The translations under genes were made by a program, and so were the position numbers. The notes beneath the pieces are model-generated. The model ran no database searches. It had not been told where the DNA came from and worked only from the letters and a program-made list of their open reading frames with translations. Positions 12,790 to 38,915 of a stretch of DNA of 64,000 nt are shown piece by piece. Source of the DNA: Plazaster borealis. Lineage: Eukaryota; Echinodermata; Asteroidea; Forcipulatida; Labidiasteridae. The stretch is taken from assembly GCA_021014325.1 (NCBI GenBank), contig CM037474.1, positions 23,492,488 through 23,556,487 on the forward strand, read 5' to 3'. The stretch's first letter is position 1; every line of letters begins with the position of its first letter.

Positions 12790-13068
12790 CTAAAGAAGAA
12801 AAAAGTAGCAATGAAAATGTTAACTTTTGATCTAACTCCTTCCCTGAGTGCCAGGTACAAACCTCTATCATTTAAAGGTAGAGTCATACTTTGGTAATGA
12901 CCCTGAACAAATTTTGTGTTTACAATTTTTACCCGAAAGCCTACTTGTCATAAAGACGGTAGGCCCTAACAGTAGTAGGCCTAAGCATCCTGTGAAATGA
13001 ATTTGCCTGGCATGCCCCCGCATATTATAGATCAATAAAAGTATGTTGACAAATTTGAATCTCCAACC

Positions 13069-13199
13069 ATGTTTACTAATATGGTAAATTCTGCAGTTTT
13101 GATTTCATCTTCCTGCCCAAGTTTACTAATATGCTAAATTCTGCAGTTTTGATTTCATCTTTCTGCCCATGTTTACTAATATGCTAAATTCTGCAGTTA
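13069..13199. repeat. 50-bp tandem repeat, 2.6 units
   Basis: GTTTACTAATATGSTAAATT recurs at 13071, 13121 and 13171 with the same 50-bp spacing and shared CTGCAGTTTTGATTTCATCT. Confidence 0.9.
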
Positions 13200-13628
13200 A
13201 GTTTTAATTTCTTGCAGTCTCCATGGTGTATTCATTATTTCTTAATCTTTTAATTTAAATGTGCTTTTAAACACTTATTTTAAATTTAAAAAAAATTCTA
13301 CACACAGGCACTGTCAGCAAACACTCTTGTCATAAATTCCCTTCTACTTCTGCTGAGAGACCAGTTTTTATTTATTGAAAATGGAGATGACTTCAATCAA
13401 TCAATCAATCAATCGTTTTATTTCCACTCATTGCAATAAAAGTGATGGTAAAAAAGATAGTCTATCAACTGAGTAGCTCCGTTGTTCTTTAATATGGAAC
13501 AAAAAATTGAAGAAACTTTTAATTTGCAGGCTGATTTCAATTTTGTTTTTGCATCATTATTTTTAAAATCTAGAATTATATTACGTGTTTTCTATAAAAC
13601 AGCGGGGTAACTTGACATTTTTATATTA

Positions 13629-13817
13629 CAGTCAACTCTTTTTTAAAGAGCACTAACACTATAAAGAGGTTCTGCTTATTAAGATTACATTCTAAAGTTC
13701 CGAATCTTATTTCTGCTTTTTGTTTTTCTGTTTGACGGTCCTCTTATAACAACGTCCCTGTTATAAACTGTTATGGCCAGTCCCAGCGATCTTGTTCTAA
13801 ATAACAAGAGTCGACTG
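13629..13817. mobile_element. 189-bp MITE with TA target site (Tc1/mariner/pogo-like)
   Basis: TIRs CAGTCAACTCTT and the complement of AAGAGTCGACTG, flanked by TA (13627-13628 and 13818-13819). Interior contains TTATAACAACGTCC and TTATAAACTG motifs. Confidence 0.75.
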
Positions 13818-14109
13818 TAATGATTAACATTACTATTTCTTTGATATATCAAACTATTCCTTTTTTGAGCACTCTCTGATCTCATTTGGGTGGCAAGAGT
13901 GGGGGGGGGGGACAGGGCAGGAGAAATATTTATCACCGAGGAGATCAAGTTGTTAGCCATTACTATGGTCGCCGAACTTTGTGCACATGTGCACATTGTT
14001 GGCATTTATCATCATTCATCACATTCATCATCTCTTGCTGCTGAACTTGCGTTGCTTATAATAACAACAATCAAACAGCAATCCCTCCCCCTCTTGTACT
14101 CTACTACTC

Positions 14110-14500
14110 CTTATTCAAGAGGTGAAAACATTAAAATTACTTGGGGTTCACGTTCAGCACAACAAATCTTGGGATGATGTATGTAACGGCACGCCGTCAA
14201 AAGGCCAAGACTCTCTTGGTTTTATGCGCCACGTTATGGGTGATTTAGCACATCGATCAACTCGAGAAAGTCCAAAGGTTTGCTTCACGCCTTATTTGTC
14301 TTGTCTCGCTGTTTTTTTGTCGGAGTAACACACCCCTGTGGCTGAATTACCATTCAGATTCTAGAAGTCCTCAATACAAACTTGAAACAACAAATGTGTA
14401 CACTCCAAAAAGTCACAAGTGCAACAAGATTTCTTGGAACGAACGAGAATAAAACTTTAAGTACAACAATCATCAAACTTAAAAGGGAATCAAAGATAAA
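14110..14500 (+). pseudogene. Decayed LINE reverse-transcriptase fragment
   Basis: Short in-frame pieces MKTLKLLGVHVQHNKSWDD and DQLEKVQ-like sequence are typical of the thumb/C-terminal part of LINE RT (KLLGVxxxxxLxWxxH). Frameshifts and stops separate them. Same strand as the fragment at 10801. Confidence 0.55.
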
Positions 14501-16950
14501 AATAATGTACAAGAGAAAATTGTAACTTCTGAAAAAGGGGGGGGGGATAAAAAAAAATCCCCTTCGTTCGTTTTAATGACACACCGGTGCATTGACACGA
14601 TGCACTGACCACTTACTGCATCGGTTTTACACTGTGACTATGAAATTCGCAATTGAAAAACTTGCTTGATGAACTTCCATGACCATCCCATTGGCCTGTA
14701 TAAAACTATTTAAATTAATTTACCTTCTGCAGCCTTGTCCTTTAGTAGTAGTCCTTGGATTTCAACATTTCATTTCAAATTCTTTTGCTCGATCAAACAA
14801 CCGTGGAGCTAAATAGTAAGGACATCGCTCGCGAAAAAACAGATCGTACTAAACTTGGCAGATCTTTGGCTTAAAAGCAGTGTGTTATAATTTGTCGCAC
14901 TTCCGTGTTTGGGTGATTCCATTGTATAAAAACAATGAGGGGAAGACGAAGAAAAGAAGGTGACGTTCAAGGAATAAAGGGGTTTCCCCTCAAGAGGGCG
15001 TTGATGTCGAAACTGCGTGTACATCAAAACAGGAATTTGTTTGATGTCGGATAGAGCGTACTGTTCGAAATGTCAAATCACCTCCGGTTCTTTTTCAATA
15101 CATCAGTCGATACCCGGCACAACGACAATCTTGTTTTCAACCATTTTGTATGGAAGAACTCTCATATTATAAGGACACTTCAATTAATTCTTTTCCTCGC
15201 GTTTGGAGTGGTCTGTCTGCAAATCCCCTCACTCGTAGAATCATTGCCTGTGGAGGCACTTCCAGGACCTATAAATTTTGTTGCATTCTTTTTAATCTTT
15301 TTGCCCCTTGCTGCAAGTTTAATTGTCATATTGTTTGTTTTTGTTTGTTAGTGTTTGTGGTTTTTGACTTATACAACTGTTTTACTTGGTTTGGTTCTCA
15401 ACTTTTTATTGCTCCGCCCTTGAGCAATTTTGTTTTTGGATATAAGGCACTTTATAAATGCTTTGATTATTATTATTTCTTTATTATGACTAAAACGCTA
15501 ACTATTGACTTTTAAAAAGCAAATTCAAGTGGACTTTCATTGCATGGCCGGAACTCACATGCACACATGCCCAAAGGAACTGTGAAAAGAACACAATTCA
15601 GATGTAGAGTGGTCATCAATTATGGGGATTGCTCTTCTTGCCACCCCTAGGCTGCTGTTTGTATTTCTACATATTCCACTGTTTTTTCGTAATTCTTGGT
15701 CTGATTGTTTTTTCTAAGTCTTCTGTATAATTATTGTATTGTTCTGTTTTTTAAAAGCCTGAATGAAAAAAAAAAAATGAAAACAAAATCAATGGCCTGT
15801 TGCAACTCTACCGATAATTTGTCTTTTTGAAAAGTGACTTGAACTTTGACAAAAGTATGGGTTGAATTCAGAAAATTTAATACAACAAATAATTATATTG
15901 TCAAAACAAAGCAGGTTGATTAAAATTACACAGGGCTCTTCAGCTGTTAATGACTTCTTGTATATTGACCCCGTGTACACACGGAATGCACCTCCGAAAA
16001 ATGCGCATAAACCATTTCCACCATTTCGGGCATCACTGCATTTGTACATTTTTGACACCCAAAATGGGAGACAAGATAGGCGCATGCAAGTTCCCTGCAA
16101 GTGGTCAATACCTCAATTGCTGCACTCTGAGCCAAGAAAGTAAAGTATCTTACAGACATTTGGGACACTAAATGCAAAGCAATTCTTGCCAATACCCCAT
16201 CAAACAAATGAGAATAAGAACTTTCAAGTAACATATCTAATTGAGGCCTATAAAGGTTAATTTCCCAGGATGTAGAATATTTTAAGATTGATCTGAAGGT
16301 TGATGTTTCATTTGTCTTCACTTTAAATGCCATTTCACTATTCCCCAGTAGTGTTTGATCTCTTGCTAGCTTGGTATTTACATCCCTTGGTGTAAAAGTT
16401 ACCAATGATTTACCTCCAATCCAACCATGTAAGCAAAAACAGGTATCTCGGTATGTGACCACATTCAACCTTTGTGCTGGACAATGTTATCATGAAGGAC
16501 CATTTTACAGGGTTTACCCTCAAGTGTTTCATTGACGAGCCAGCGGGACCAGTTAGCTTGTCGTTTCACTAGTCCCCAAGCTTTTTCACAAGTTTACAAT
16601 TCATATTACATAAGGATTTTTGTCAACACTGAATTGGCCAGCCGGACCACTTGGAGGGAGTTTTGACTGGTCCTCGGGCGTTTTAAGAAGCTTTAGCCAG
16701 TGGACCACTGTTAAGCGAGAACGCTGACCAATGATTCTTTCAGCCATAGTAAAGGTCTGATAAAATGAACATACTGCAATCATAAAATGTTGCCAACTAA
16801 CATACAGCCTAATTAGTTTGAACTCTTTAGAGACCACATATTTCTGTATGGTTGTTACAAATCTTACAAATGATACAAAACAGAAATTCATGTCATGACC
16901 TTAAGACTATTGAGCTTCTTGATTGAACAGAGCTATGTTTAATTCTGAGA

Positions 16951-17364
16951 CTGCTTGTGGTTGCTATGACTATTTAAGAACAAGCCATTTGTGGCCGCTA
17001 CGGGCGTTACAGAACAACTTGCAACTGCTATGGTCATTTTAGAACAAGCCATTTGTGGGGACTATGGCCAGTTCAGAATAAGCCATTTGTGGCCACTGGG
17101 CGTTTTAGAACTACTTGCGGCCACTATGGGCATTTCAGAACAAGCCATTTGTGACCCCTACAGCCATTTCAGAACTTGCCAATTGTGGCCACTACGGGCG
17201 TTACAGAACCACCTGCGGCCGCTATGGGTATTTCAGAACAAGCCATTTGTGACCCCAACAGCCATTTCAGAACAAGCCATTTGTGATCCCTACAGCCATT
17301 TCAGAACAAGCCATTAGAAGCCACTTTAGCCATTTCAGAACAAGCCACTTGCAGCTGCTATGAC
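16951..17364. repeat. 34-bp minisatellite, about 12 units
   Basis: Units follow AACAAGCCATTTGTGGCC-GCTATGGGCATTTCAG with substitutions and rare indels. Between the plexin gene and PMPCB. The same 34-bp unit type occurs at 23380-23440 and 41328-41557. Confidence 0.92.
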
Positions 17365-17872
17365 TCTGATACATGTGATAATGGCATATTCCAGGGTGTG
17401 GTGGAAAAGAATTCATATGTTATATAACCTCTAAAATAAACCACTTCCTTCCATGTAACTTCACATTGAAAACGTATTTATTCGATATTTCTAAGGAGTC
17501 TGAACTTTCATAGCATGACAAAATTCAACACATTAGTAAAGAGTTACAAGTTTCGTGAGAAGACTGGAAAGCACTGTCAGTGCAACAACGCTGAATATCC
17601 TAAAATTGCATTTACATTACACGCCAGCTTGAAAGTGTCAAAACGTTGCATCACGCTTAAAATAACCCGCATGTACACACAAAACCAACAGGCGCCGAGA
17701 TACAGCATTTTTCACAGAGCATTTTCAACATTTTCGTGCGAGATACAATCAAATCAAAATATGATGTTGTTGCACTGATGCGGCAATATGTAGAGGTGTT
17801 GCCGAGCACTTTGTGCAGATAAGCCATTCAGAGGCAACAATATTGAGCAGTTATTCTTTCCAGCAATTCAAT

Positions 17873-17878
17873 TTTATT
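17873..17878 (-). terminator. Candidate PMPCB polyadenylation signal (AATAAA on minus)
   Basis: The top-strand TTTATT reads AATAAA on the minus strand, about 780 nt downstream of the PMPCB stop codon. It is the first canonical signal I found between the stop and this point. The implied 3' UTR contains the two palindromic elements at 18206-18612. Confidence 0.35.
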
Positions 17879-18205
17879 TAATTTCAATGTGTGACCACTT
17901 CCACAGTTTCCAAAGGAACATCCGCAAGTGCAATAATCTAAAATTTAAAACAAAATCATATCTGAAAGGCCAGGTAGAATTACAATCAATTTACAGCCTG
18001 GTCGTAGTCAAGTTTACTCAAATCACATCAAAATACAATGGAGTAATATTGTCCCCGAAAAACATTATGTATACTGGGCATTTTTACCTTTGTAGGCTTT
18101 TATATTTTCTTTATAAATAACAATCTTTTCCCCAAATTGTTGTGCAAACTGAGAACACAACCAAACTGCAGTATTCCTGTCAACCGACTTGTACTGTACA
18201 CCTCA

Positions 18206-18420
18206 GAGGGTCTTGTCACACGAGGTAAGCTTTACAGGTAACTTGGAGGCAACCAACTGCAGTACATGCTACAGGACCACTTTGGTAGCACATGAGTAAT
18301 TTTTCACAATATCTTACGATCCCTAAGGAAAAATATGTGAACAATCAAATGTGAATGCCTTTTCTTCTTGGAGATTGCCTGGAACTGGTTGCCTGTAAAT
18401 TGCCTCGTGTGACATTGGCC
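18206..18420. mobile_element. Second palindromic MITE of the same family, adjacent
   Basis: Ends AGGGTCTTGTCACACGAGG and CCTCGTGTGACATTGGCC are inverted. The interior matches 18424-18612 (GGAGATTGCCTGGAACTGGT in both). The two copies form a tandem pair. Confidence 0.75.
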
Positions 18421-18423
18421 TAA

Positions 18424-18612
18424 AGGCTATGTCAGACAGGCAACCTGGATGCAACCAACTGCAATGCACCAGGAAGGAACACTTCAGCAACACAAAAGAC
18501 TATTCCACCTGTACTTCACTATCGCAAGGAGAAAACTGAAATGTGAATGAATTTTCTTCATGGAGATTGCCTGGAACTGGTTGACAGTAGATTGCCCTGT
18601 GTGACAAGGCCT
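18424..18612. mobile_element. Palindromic MITE with TAA target site, in the PMPCB 3' UTR
   Basis: Ends AGGCTATGTCAGACAGGCAA and the complement of GCCCTGTGTGACAAGGCCT, flanked by TAA (18421-18423, 18613-18615). It begins 43 bp past the PMPCB stop codon. Confidence 0.75.
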
Positions 18613-18657
18613 TAAGGATATTACGATTGAGTGCAATAGATGATCGTATCTGTGTCG

Positions 18658-34326
<15,669 letters not shown>

Positions 34327-34520
34327 TTTAACGAAGACCGGTAGCTCATGAATATGCATCATGACGTCAGCAATAATATTCCTTTTTATCGAAAGCCTTC
34401 ATTTAGTAGAGCAGGGCTGACTCGTAAAATTCTTTGAAGTAATTTATAATCAGGAAAATAACGACCTTTCATTGAAGAATCCTCTTCAGTAATTTCATTG
34501 GCTGAAAGTGGAAATTAGGA
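34327..34520 (-). promoter_or_regulatory. Putative PMPCB promoter with CRE, inverted CCAAT and a start-codon YY1-like motif
   Basis: Immediately upstream of the PMPCB ATG there is a perfect CRE palindrome TGACGTCA at 34362-34369 and an inverted CCAAT box (attggct, about 34496). The ATG itself lies in AAAATGGCGTC, a close match to the YY1 consensus that often overlaps the start codon of nuclear genes for mitochondrial proteins. No TATA box was noticed. Motifs are seen; the promoter role is inferred. Confidence 0.45.
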
Positions 34521-34570
34521 GGTTAAATTTGGCTCAATGAAAACTGGTTCAATCTAAATCAAAAGAGCAA

Positions 34571-34662
34571 GAGTTGGTGACACACTTTGAAAATTGTTTT
34601 TCAAATGACACACTTTAAAATTGTTTTTCAAAGTGTGTCACCCGAACGTGTGTCACCAACTC
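34571..34662. repeat. 92-bp near-perfect palindrome upstream of PMPCB
   Basis: GAGTTGGTGACACAC and GTGTGTCACCAACTC are exact inverted ends. The interior ACTTTGAAAATTGTTTTTCA/AAAATTGTTTTTCAAAGTGT is partly duplicated. About 245 bp upstream of the PMPCB start codon. Confidence 0.85.
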
Positions 34663-35073
34663 GGATCTGATTTCCTCCAAGCCTTTTTAAATACTATGAA
34701 CAAAAATGTACAATGTAATGTGTGTATTTAGTTTGCTGTTAAGCACAAAAGCATCTGCGTTTATATTACAATCCACGAAACATGTGTTTATACTGGGTAT
34801 AAGCGTATAACTTTGAAGTAAGCACCACCATGATCATATTGGGCCAGGTTATATGTTTTGAGGTAAGAATTATCAAATTTGAAAGTACACTACAAGCTAC
34901 ACAAGACAAATTAATGCCCTCCAGAGATTGACTGCAAAAGTTTATTTGAAAACCACAATGTAATCAAAGTAAACAAAATTCAAGAGAAGTCAAATTATAA
35001 AATGAGGTCTATAGAAGTGATGGTGACCCTTCACATAAAATAACTTCTAGTACTTATATTCATATATGACCCA

Positions 35074-35612
35074 GGCCCAATTTCATAAAGCATAACTAAA
35101 TTACGCTTACCAAAATAAGGTTAGCAGCCAAACTACCATGTCACAAGTACAATTTGTGACTGGTATCCTGCTCATTTCTGCTTAGCAGAAAATTGTTAAG
35201 CAATATTTTCTGCTTAAAGGCACTGGACACGTTTGGTAATATTGTCAAAGACCAGTGTTCTCGCTTGGTGTATCCCAACATATGCATAAAATAACAAGCC
35301 TGTGAAAATTTGGGCTCAATTGGTCATCGAAGTTGCAAGAAAATGATGAAAGAAAAAACACCCTTGTTGTACAAATTTGTGTGCTTTCAGATAGGAATAA
35401 AAGGGTTCAGGCCTGAAGTCTTTTAACATTTTATTGAGAAATTACCTCTTTCTCAAAAACTACGTTACTTCAGAGGGAGTCAATTCTCACAATGTTTTAT
35501 ACTATCAACAGCTCTCCGTTGCTCGTTACCAATAAGTTTTTATGCTAATATATATTTTGAGTAACTACCATACATGTACAGTGCCTTTAAGCAGCTCTAT
35601 GAAATTAGGCCC
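35074..35612. mobile_element. GGCCCAATTTCAT MITE carrying a nested TTAA MITE
   Basis: The outer TIRs GGCCCAATTTCATAAAGC and CTATGAAATTAGGCCC enclose CATGTCACAAGTACAATTTG and TTTCTGCTTA. The TTAA element at 35218-35586 splits it near the right end. Confidence 0.8.
35218..35586. mobile_element. TTAA MITE, copy 3, nested in another MITE
   Basis: 369 bp between TTAA repeats 35214-35217 and 35587-35590. Its host is the GGCCCAATTTCAT family element at 35074-35612. The paralogous host copy at 37440-37635 has a single uninterrupted ctgcTTAAgcag at the same point. Confidence 0.9.
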
Positions 35613-36760
35613 TTGCCTGCAAATAATTTGCCAAATGTGACAATTCCTGAAAATGGCTTGTGGGCTTAGGATCCCCTTATTCTAGACTCAGAACCTCCCA
35701 GATGTAACAATTCAGGAGGTTTACAGACTCTGTGCATCACCAGAAATACAAAACTATGGGTCGGGCACAATGTGGACTATTTCTTTCTCCCTTTAGTGAC
35801 TGCTTTACTTCATTCGGGAAAATTTTAATGCTCAAGGAGATTTTGAGAAAAATTGTGAAATTGTGAAATATCCGGAGAAATCACATGCCTGCTATTCCAC
35901 AGACAAGAACAATGAGCAACTCAGTCTGGCCAGTAAAAATGCTTCTAAATTATTTAAATGCAAAATACGTTTTTCTTGGTAGCACCATGGTTTTTGTTCT
36001 TCTCAGTTTAAACGCCTCTTTAAAAAAAAAACCTGACAGTTACTGTTAAATGTTCATTTTGTTATTGTCAAAATCTCTTTTGATCATGTGTAAATCTGTT
36101 AACAATGTTTTTATGAAATTCGGCCGCAATTCATCTGTTGGTTGCGATGGTTGAGTATCAATAAACCTTTTCAAATCAAATCAAATCAAAATATCATCCA
36201 GCACCACACTACACTTGCTTTGACCTTTTAGGGTAGGGATAAAACCAATAGGGACTATGTACCAGGATTGGAGGTGCGTGTAAATGAACCAAAAATACTT
36301 GAAACACTCTTGAAGTGTCTTTTATTTTGGGGTTTTTTGTACAGGGATGAGATTATATGAAGATGAACAATTCTAAAAATTGAATAACAATTTCATCTTG
36401 GTGTGGAAACGAAGCTCCCAAAATGAAGACTGTTACATTTTAGAGGTACTTTCTACATCATTTCAAATAGATATCTGAAGGTCTGGACATAACAAAGGCA
36501 AGTCTTTTCATCTCAGTGATGGCAAGTTTGCCTCTTTCTAAAAACTTCTGAACGCGCAGGGAGATCAGTGAAAATCCTGACATCAGGAAAAATCCTGACG
36601 AATCACATGCCTGTTTATAACCATCTGAGTAATAGTAAAAGTAACATAATTACAAGATATAAAGAACTTTAAATGTGAAACAAGGGTCTGTAAAGGGTAT
36701 AGGTATGCATTCGGCTCTCATCTAATTACACTGTAGCCATTCATTTGATTGTTTATTTAA

Positions 36761-37110
36761 AGGTATTGTATACATTTGGTAATTGGAACCCACTGTTTGT
36801 TTCAATCCTTCCTAGTTGTAGATATATACCATAAAACTAACCTGTGAAAATTTCATTTCAAAAGATGGTCGCGTTTTTGAGATATTGCCGAAAATCTGGA
36901 GCGGTTATGTCCACGCAGGAAGAATAATCTGCAATTGGAATACACAATCTGAGAAACGTTACTGTCAGTAACGACTTTTGGGGATAAAAAGTGATATCTT
37001 TTTCCATAACTGCAGTACAGTTTATACTATCCAAAGATGCTTTACTACTTACCAAGTAAGCTTTTATTGCCATTAATTTTCAGAGTCATTACTAAACGTA
37101 TACAGACCGT
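36761..37110. mobile_element. TTAA MITE, divergent subfamily
   Basis: Bounded by TTAA at 36757-36760 and 37111-37114. Starts AGGTATTGTATACATTTGGT. The interior (CGCGTTTTTGAGATATTGCC, TTATGTCCACGCAGGAAGAA) differs from copies 1-4 but matches the inverted fragment at about 2565-2816. Confidence 0.75.
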
Positions 37111-37439
37111 TTAAGTGGAGTGGGAAACTGTTAATCAGTGAACCGTGCATTTCACCCCTTAGTATCCCCCTTCCAATAAATAAAACAAAAACAAAAACAA
37201 AAACATCAAAAAGCAATCAACAGCAAAATGAAAGTTTGCTAAAAGTTTGAATATTGATAAGGTCCCAATGCCCATTTGGTAGACATAAAGTTTTGAAAAT
37301 GGAATCATTTGTACCGTCACCAAACTGATAATCTCATTTTTAATTGCATCAGAGATAAACAATATTTACATTTTTACTTATTTATTTTCTTTTTATCCTA
37401 TCATCGATGTACAGTGAGGACTGTACTAACCAATTCACC

Positions 37440-37635
37440 TGGGCCAAATTTCATAGAGCTGCTCAAGCACAAAAAGTAGCTGAGCACAACAAAATTAGGC
37501 TTACCAGAATAAGGTTACCAGTCAAACTACCATGTCACATGTACAATTTGTGACTGGTATCCTGCCCATTTCTGCTCAGCCCAAAAATTGTTAAACAATA
37601 TTTTCTGCTTAAGCAGCTCTATGAAATTTGGCCCT
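37440..37635. mobile_element. GGGCCAAATTTCAT MITE without insertion (empty-site copy)
   Basis: TIRs GGGCCAAATTTCATAGAGCT and AGCTCTATGAAATTTGGCCC. It keeps the continuous TTCTGCTTAAGCAGCTCTAT that is interrupted in the 35074-35612 copy. Confidence 0.8.
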
Positions 37636-37726
37636 GATGTCATCACATGACAAATCTTGCTTGCACCACTTTGGGTCAGATTCCCAGTGTGTTACTGTTC
37701 AGTTTGCATTTGAGGTGACCGACGTG

Positions 37727-38148
37727 GCGTGTCATGGCCGAGCGGATAAGAACACCTAACTCAAGCTCTGGTGTTTCTGATCAGCGTGTGGGTTCGAATC
37801 CCAGTCGTGACACTTGTGTCCTTAAGCAAGACACTTAACCATATGCTTCGTCCTTCAGATGGGACGTAAAGCCGTTGGTCCTGTGTGTTGTGTAATGCAC
37901 GTAAAAGAACCCAGTGCACTTATCGTAAAGAGAAGGGGTTCGCCCCGGTGTTCCTGGTTTGATCGGCAGCATATTGCCCCACAGCACCCTGTAAACCATT
38001 ACATGGTGCTATGTAAAGGAGTAGGTCTCATACTTCAGAAACGTAGCTCAACAATACCTTGCAGGAAAATACTGAATGTTGAAGCACCTTGAGCGTCACT
38101 GGGTGACGGATTTGTGCGCTATATAAGAAGCCATTATTATTATTACTA
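37727..38148 (+). mobile_element. tRNA-derived SINE, nearly full length
   Basis: Begins with TGGCCGAGCGGATAAGA (pol III box A) and GGTTCGAATCC (box B), a tRNA-Leu-like head. It then carries the conserved body (GATGGGACGTAAAGCCGTTG) and ends with GCGCTATATAAGAAGCC and an ATT repeat. Best copy of this family in the window. Confidence 0.85.
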
Positions 38149-38524
38149 TATATTTATTTGGTTTGCGGTAACACCATGTGTGTATCTACTTGCCAGGTAG
38201 AGTTTGTTCTTAGAGAACTGTCTTGCTTAATTCTACTACCGCGGAGTAGATTGTTCGGGTGTTCGGGAGACTTCTCAGTTCTGAAAAGAACTGTCCTGTT
38301 TATTAACTATTACCTGGGCGGAAGGTATAGAATTAGGCTGGGACTACTACTTTAGCTTATATATCGTAATTAACTGTACTACCGCGGAGTCAGTTCTTGG
38401 ATTGGTCTCAACGTTTCGACTAGCTTGCTCTAATCATCGTCAGGAGACTGAAGTAGATACACACATGGTGTTACCGCAAACCAAATAAATATATTGATAC
38501 CTCACCATGCAATGCCTCAAATCC
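38149..38524 (-). mobile_element. Small Penelope-like element fragment with inverted terminal repeats
   Basis: Inverted repeats of about 43 bp (GGTTTGCGGTAACACCATGT and its complement) lie at 38149-38191 and 38452-38494. Between them CTACTACCGCGGAG occurs twice and CAGTTCTGAAAAGAACTG forms a palindrome. ATTATTATTACTAT flanks both sides (about 38135-38148 and 38525-38538). Assignment to Penelope-like elements is from recollection of similar 3' sequences. Confidence 0.5.
38400..38450 (-). ncRNA. Hammerhead-ribozyme-like core (candidate)
   Basis: On the minus strand CTGACGA (fits CUGANGA) is followed by T, then GATTAG-AGCAAG-CTAGTC (6-bp stem II with one G-U) and GAAAC. These are the two conserved strands of a hammerhead. 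Penelope-like retroelements are known to carry such motifs. The extra U before stem II and an unresolved stem III/cleavage site lower confidence. Confidence 0.4.
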
Positions 38525-38668
38525 TATATTATTATTACTATCGACGTGCTCCTTATCTTTGCATGATTTTTGACTTCTACAATGGCAGACCATATTTCAA
38601 AGATGTGAGCACAGAGGAAAAAATAATTAGATTCTCAGAGTGACTGGAACTAAATGTTATGCCCTCCC

Positions 38669-38674
38669 TTTAAT
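38669..38674 (-). terminator. Candidate polyadenylation signal of the SWIM gene (ATTAAA on minus)
   Basis: Top-strand TTTAAT reads ATTAAA on the minus strand about 240 nt past the TAG stop at 38916. A canonical AATAAA (TTTATT on top) occurs further on at about 38299-38304, inside a repeat. Which is used cannot be told. Confidence 0.25.
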
Positions 38675-38915
38675 GTACTTTAACCCTAACCCTCCTGGAT
38701 CCTCCAAAATCCTTTTTCAGGAATTGGAGGACAATGGAGGATTGAGGACTGTAGGCCCAAACACCAATGGCTTATCACTGGGTCAGACATTCTAATCTTT
38801 AAGTCCAAGCATGTTGGTGTGAAGCGACATAGGAGTGGGGGATACTTGAGGATTGAGGTCACCTGTCAGCAAGTGGACTTAGGGAGTAATGCTCTAGGCA
38901 CTGAGGTATTTAAGA

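Larger units (their letters stand above)
12790..18205. other. Region between the plexin 5' end and the PMPCB 3' end: no complete gene
   Basis: Contains the 50-bp repeat, the TA MITE, a decayed LINE piece, LINE-like 3' tail sequence (15300-15500, ending TTTATAAATGCTTTGATTAT), the GACCAGT repeat and the 34-bp minisatellite. The plexin promoter or first exon is presumably here but was not located. Confidence 0.5.
34663..38668. other. Region between PMPCB and the SWIM gene: repeats only
   Basis: Apart from the listed nested MITEs, SINE and Penelope-like piece, it holds a LINE-like 3' end at about 36000-36190 (ending CAATAAACC, then repeated AAATC). No coding exon seen. Confidence 0.55.

Noticed and set aside
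16951..17364. CRISPR-like array
   Set aside because: Direct tandem units of 34 bp without unique spacers in a eukaryotic genome; it is a minisatellite.
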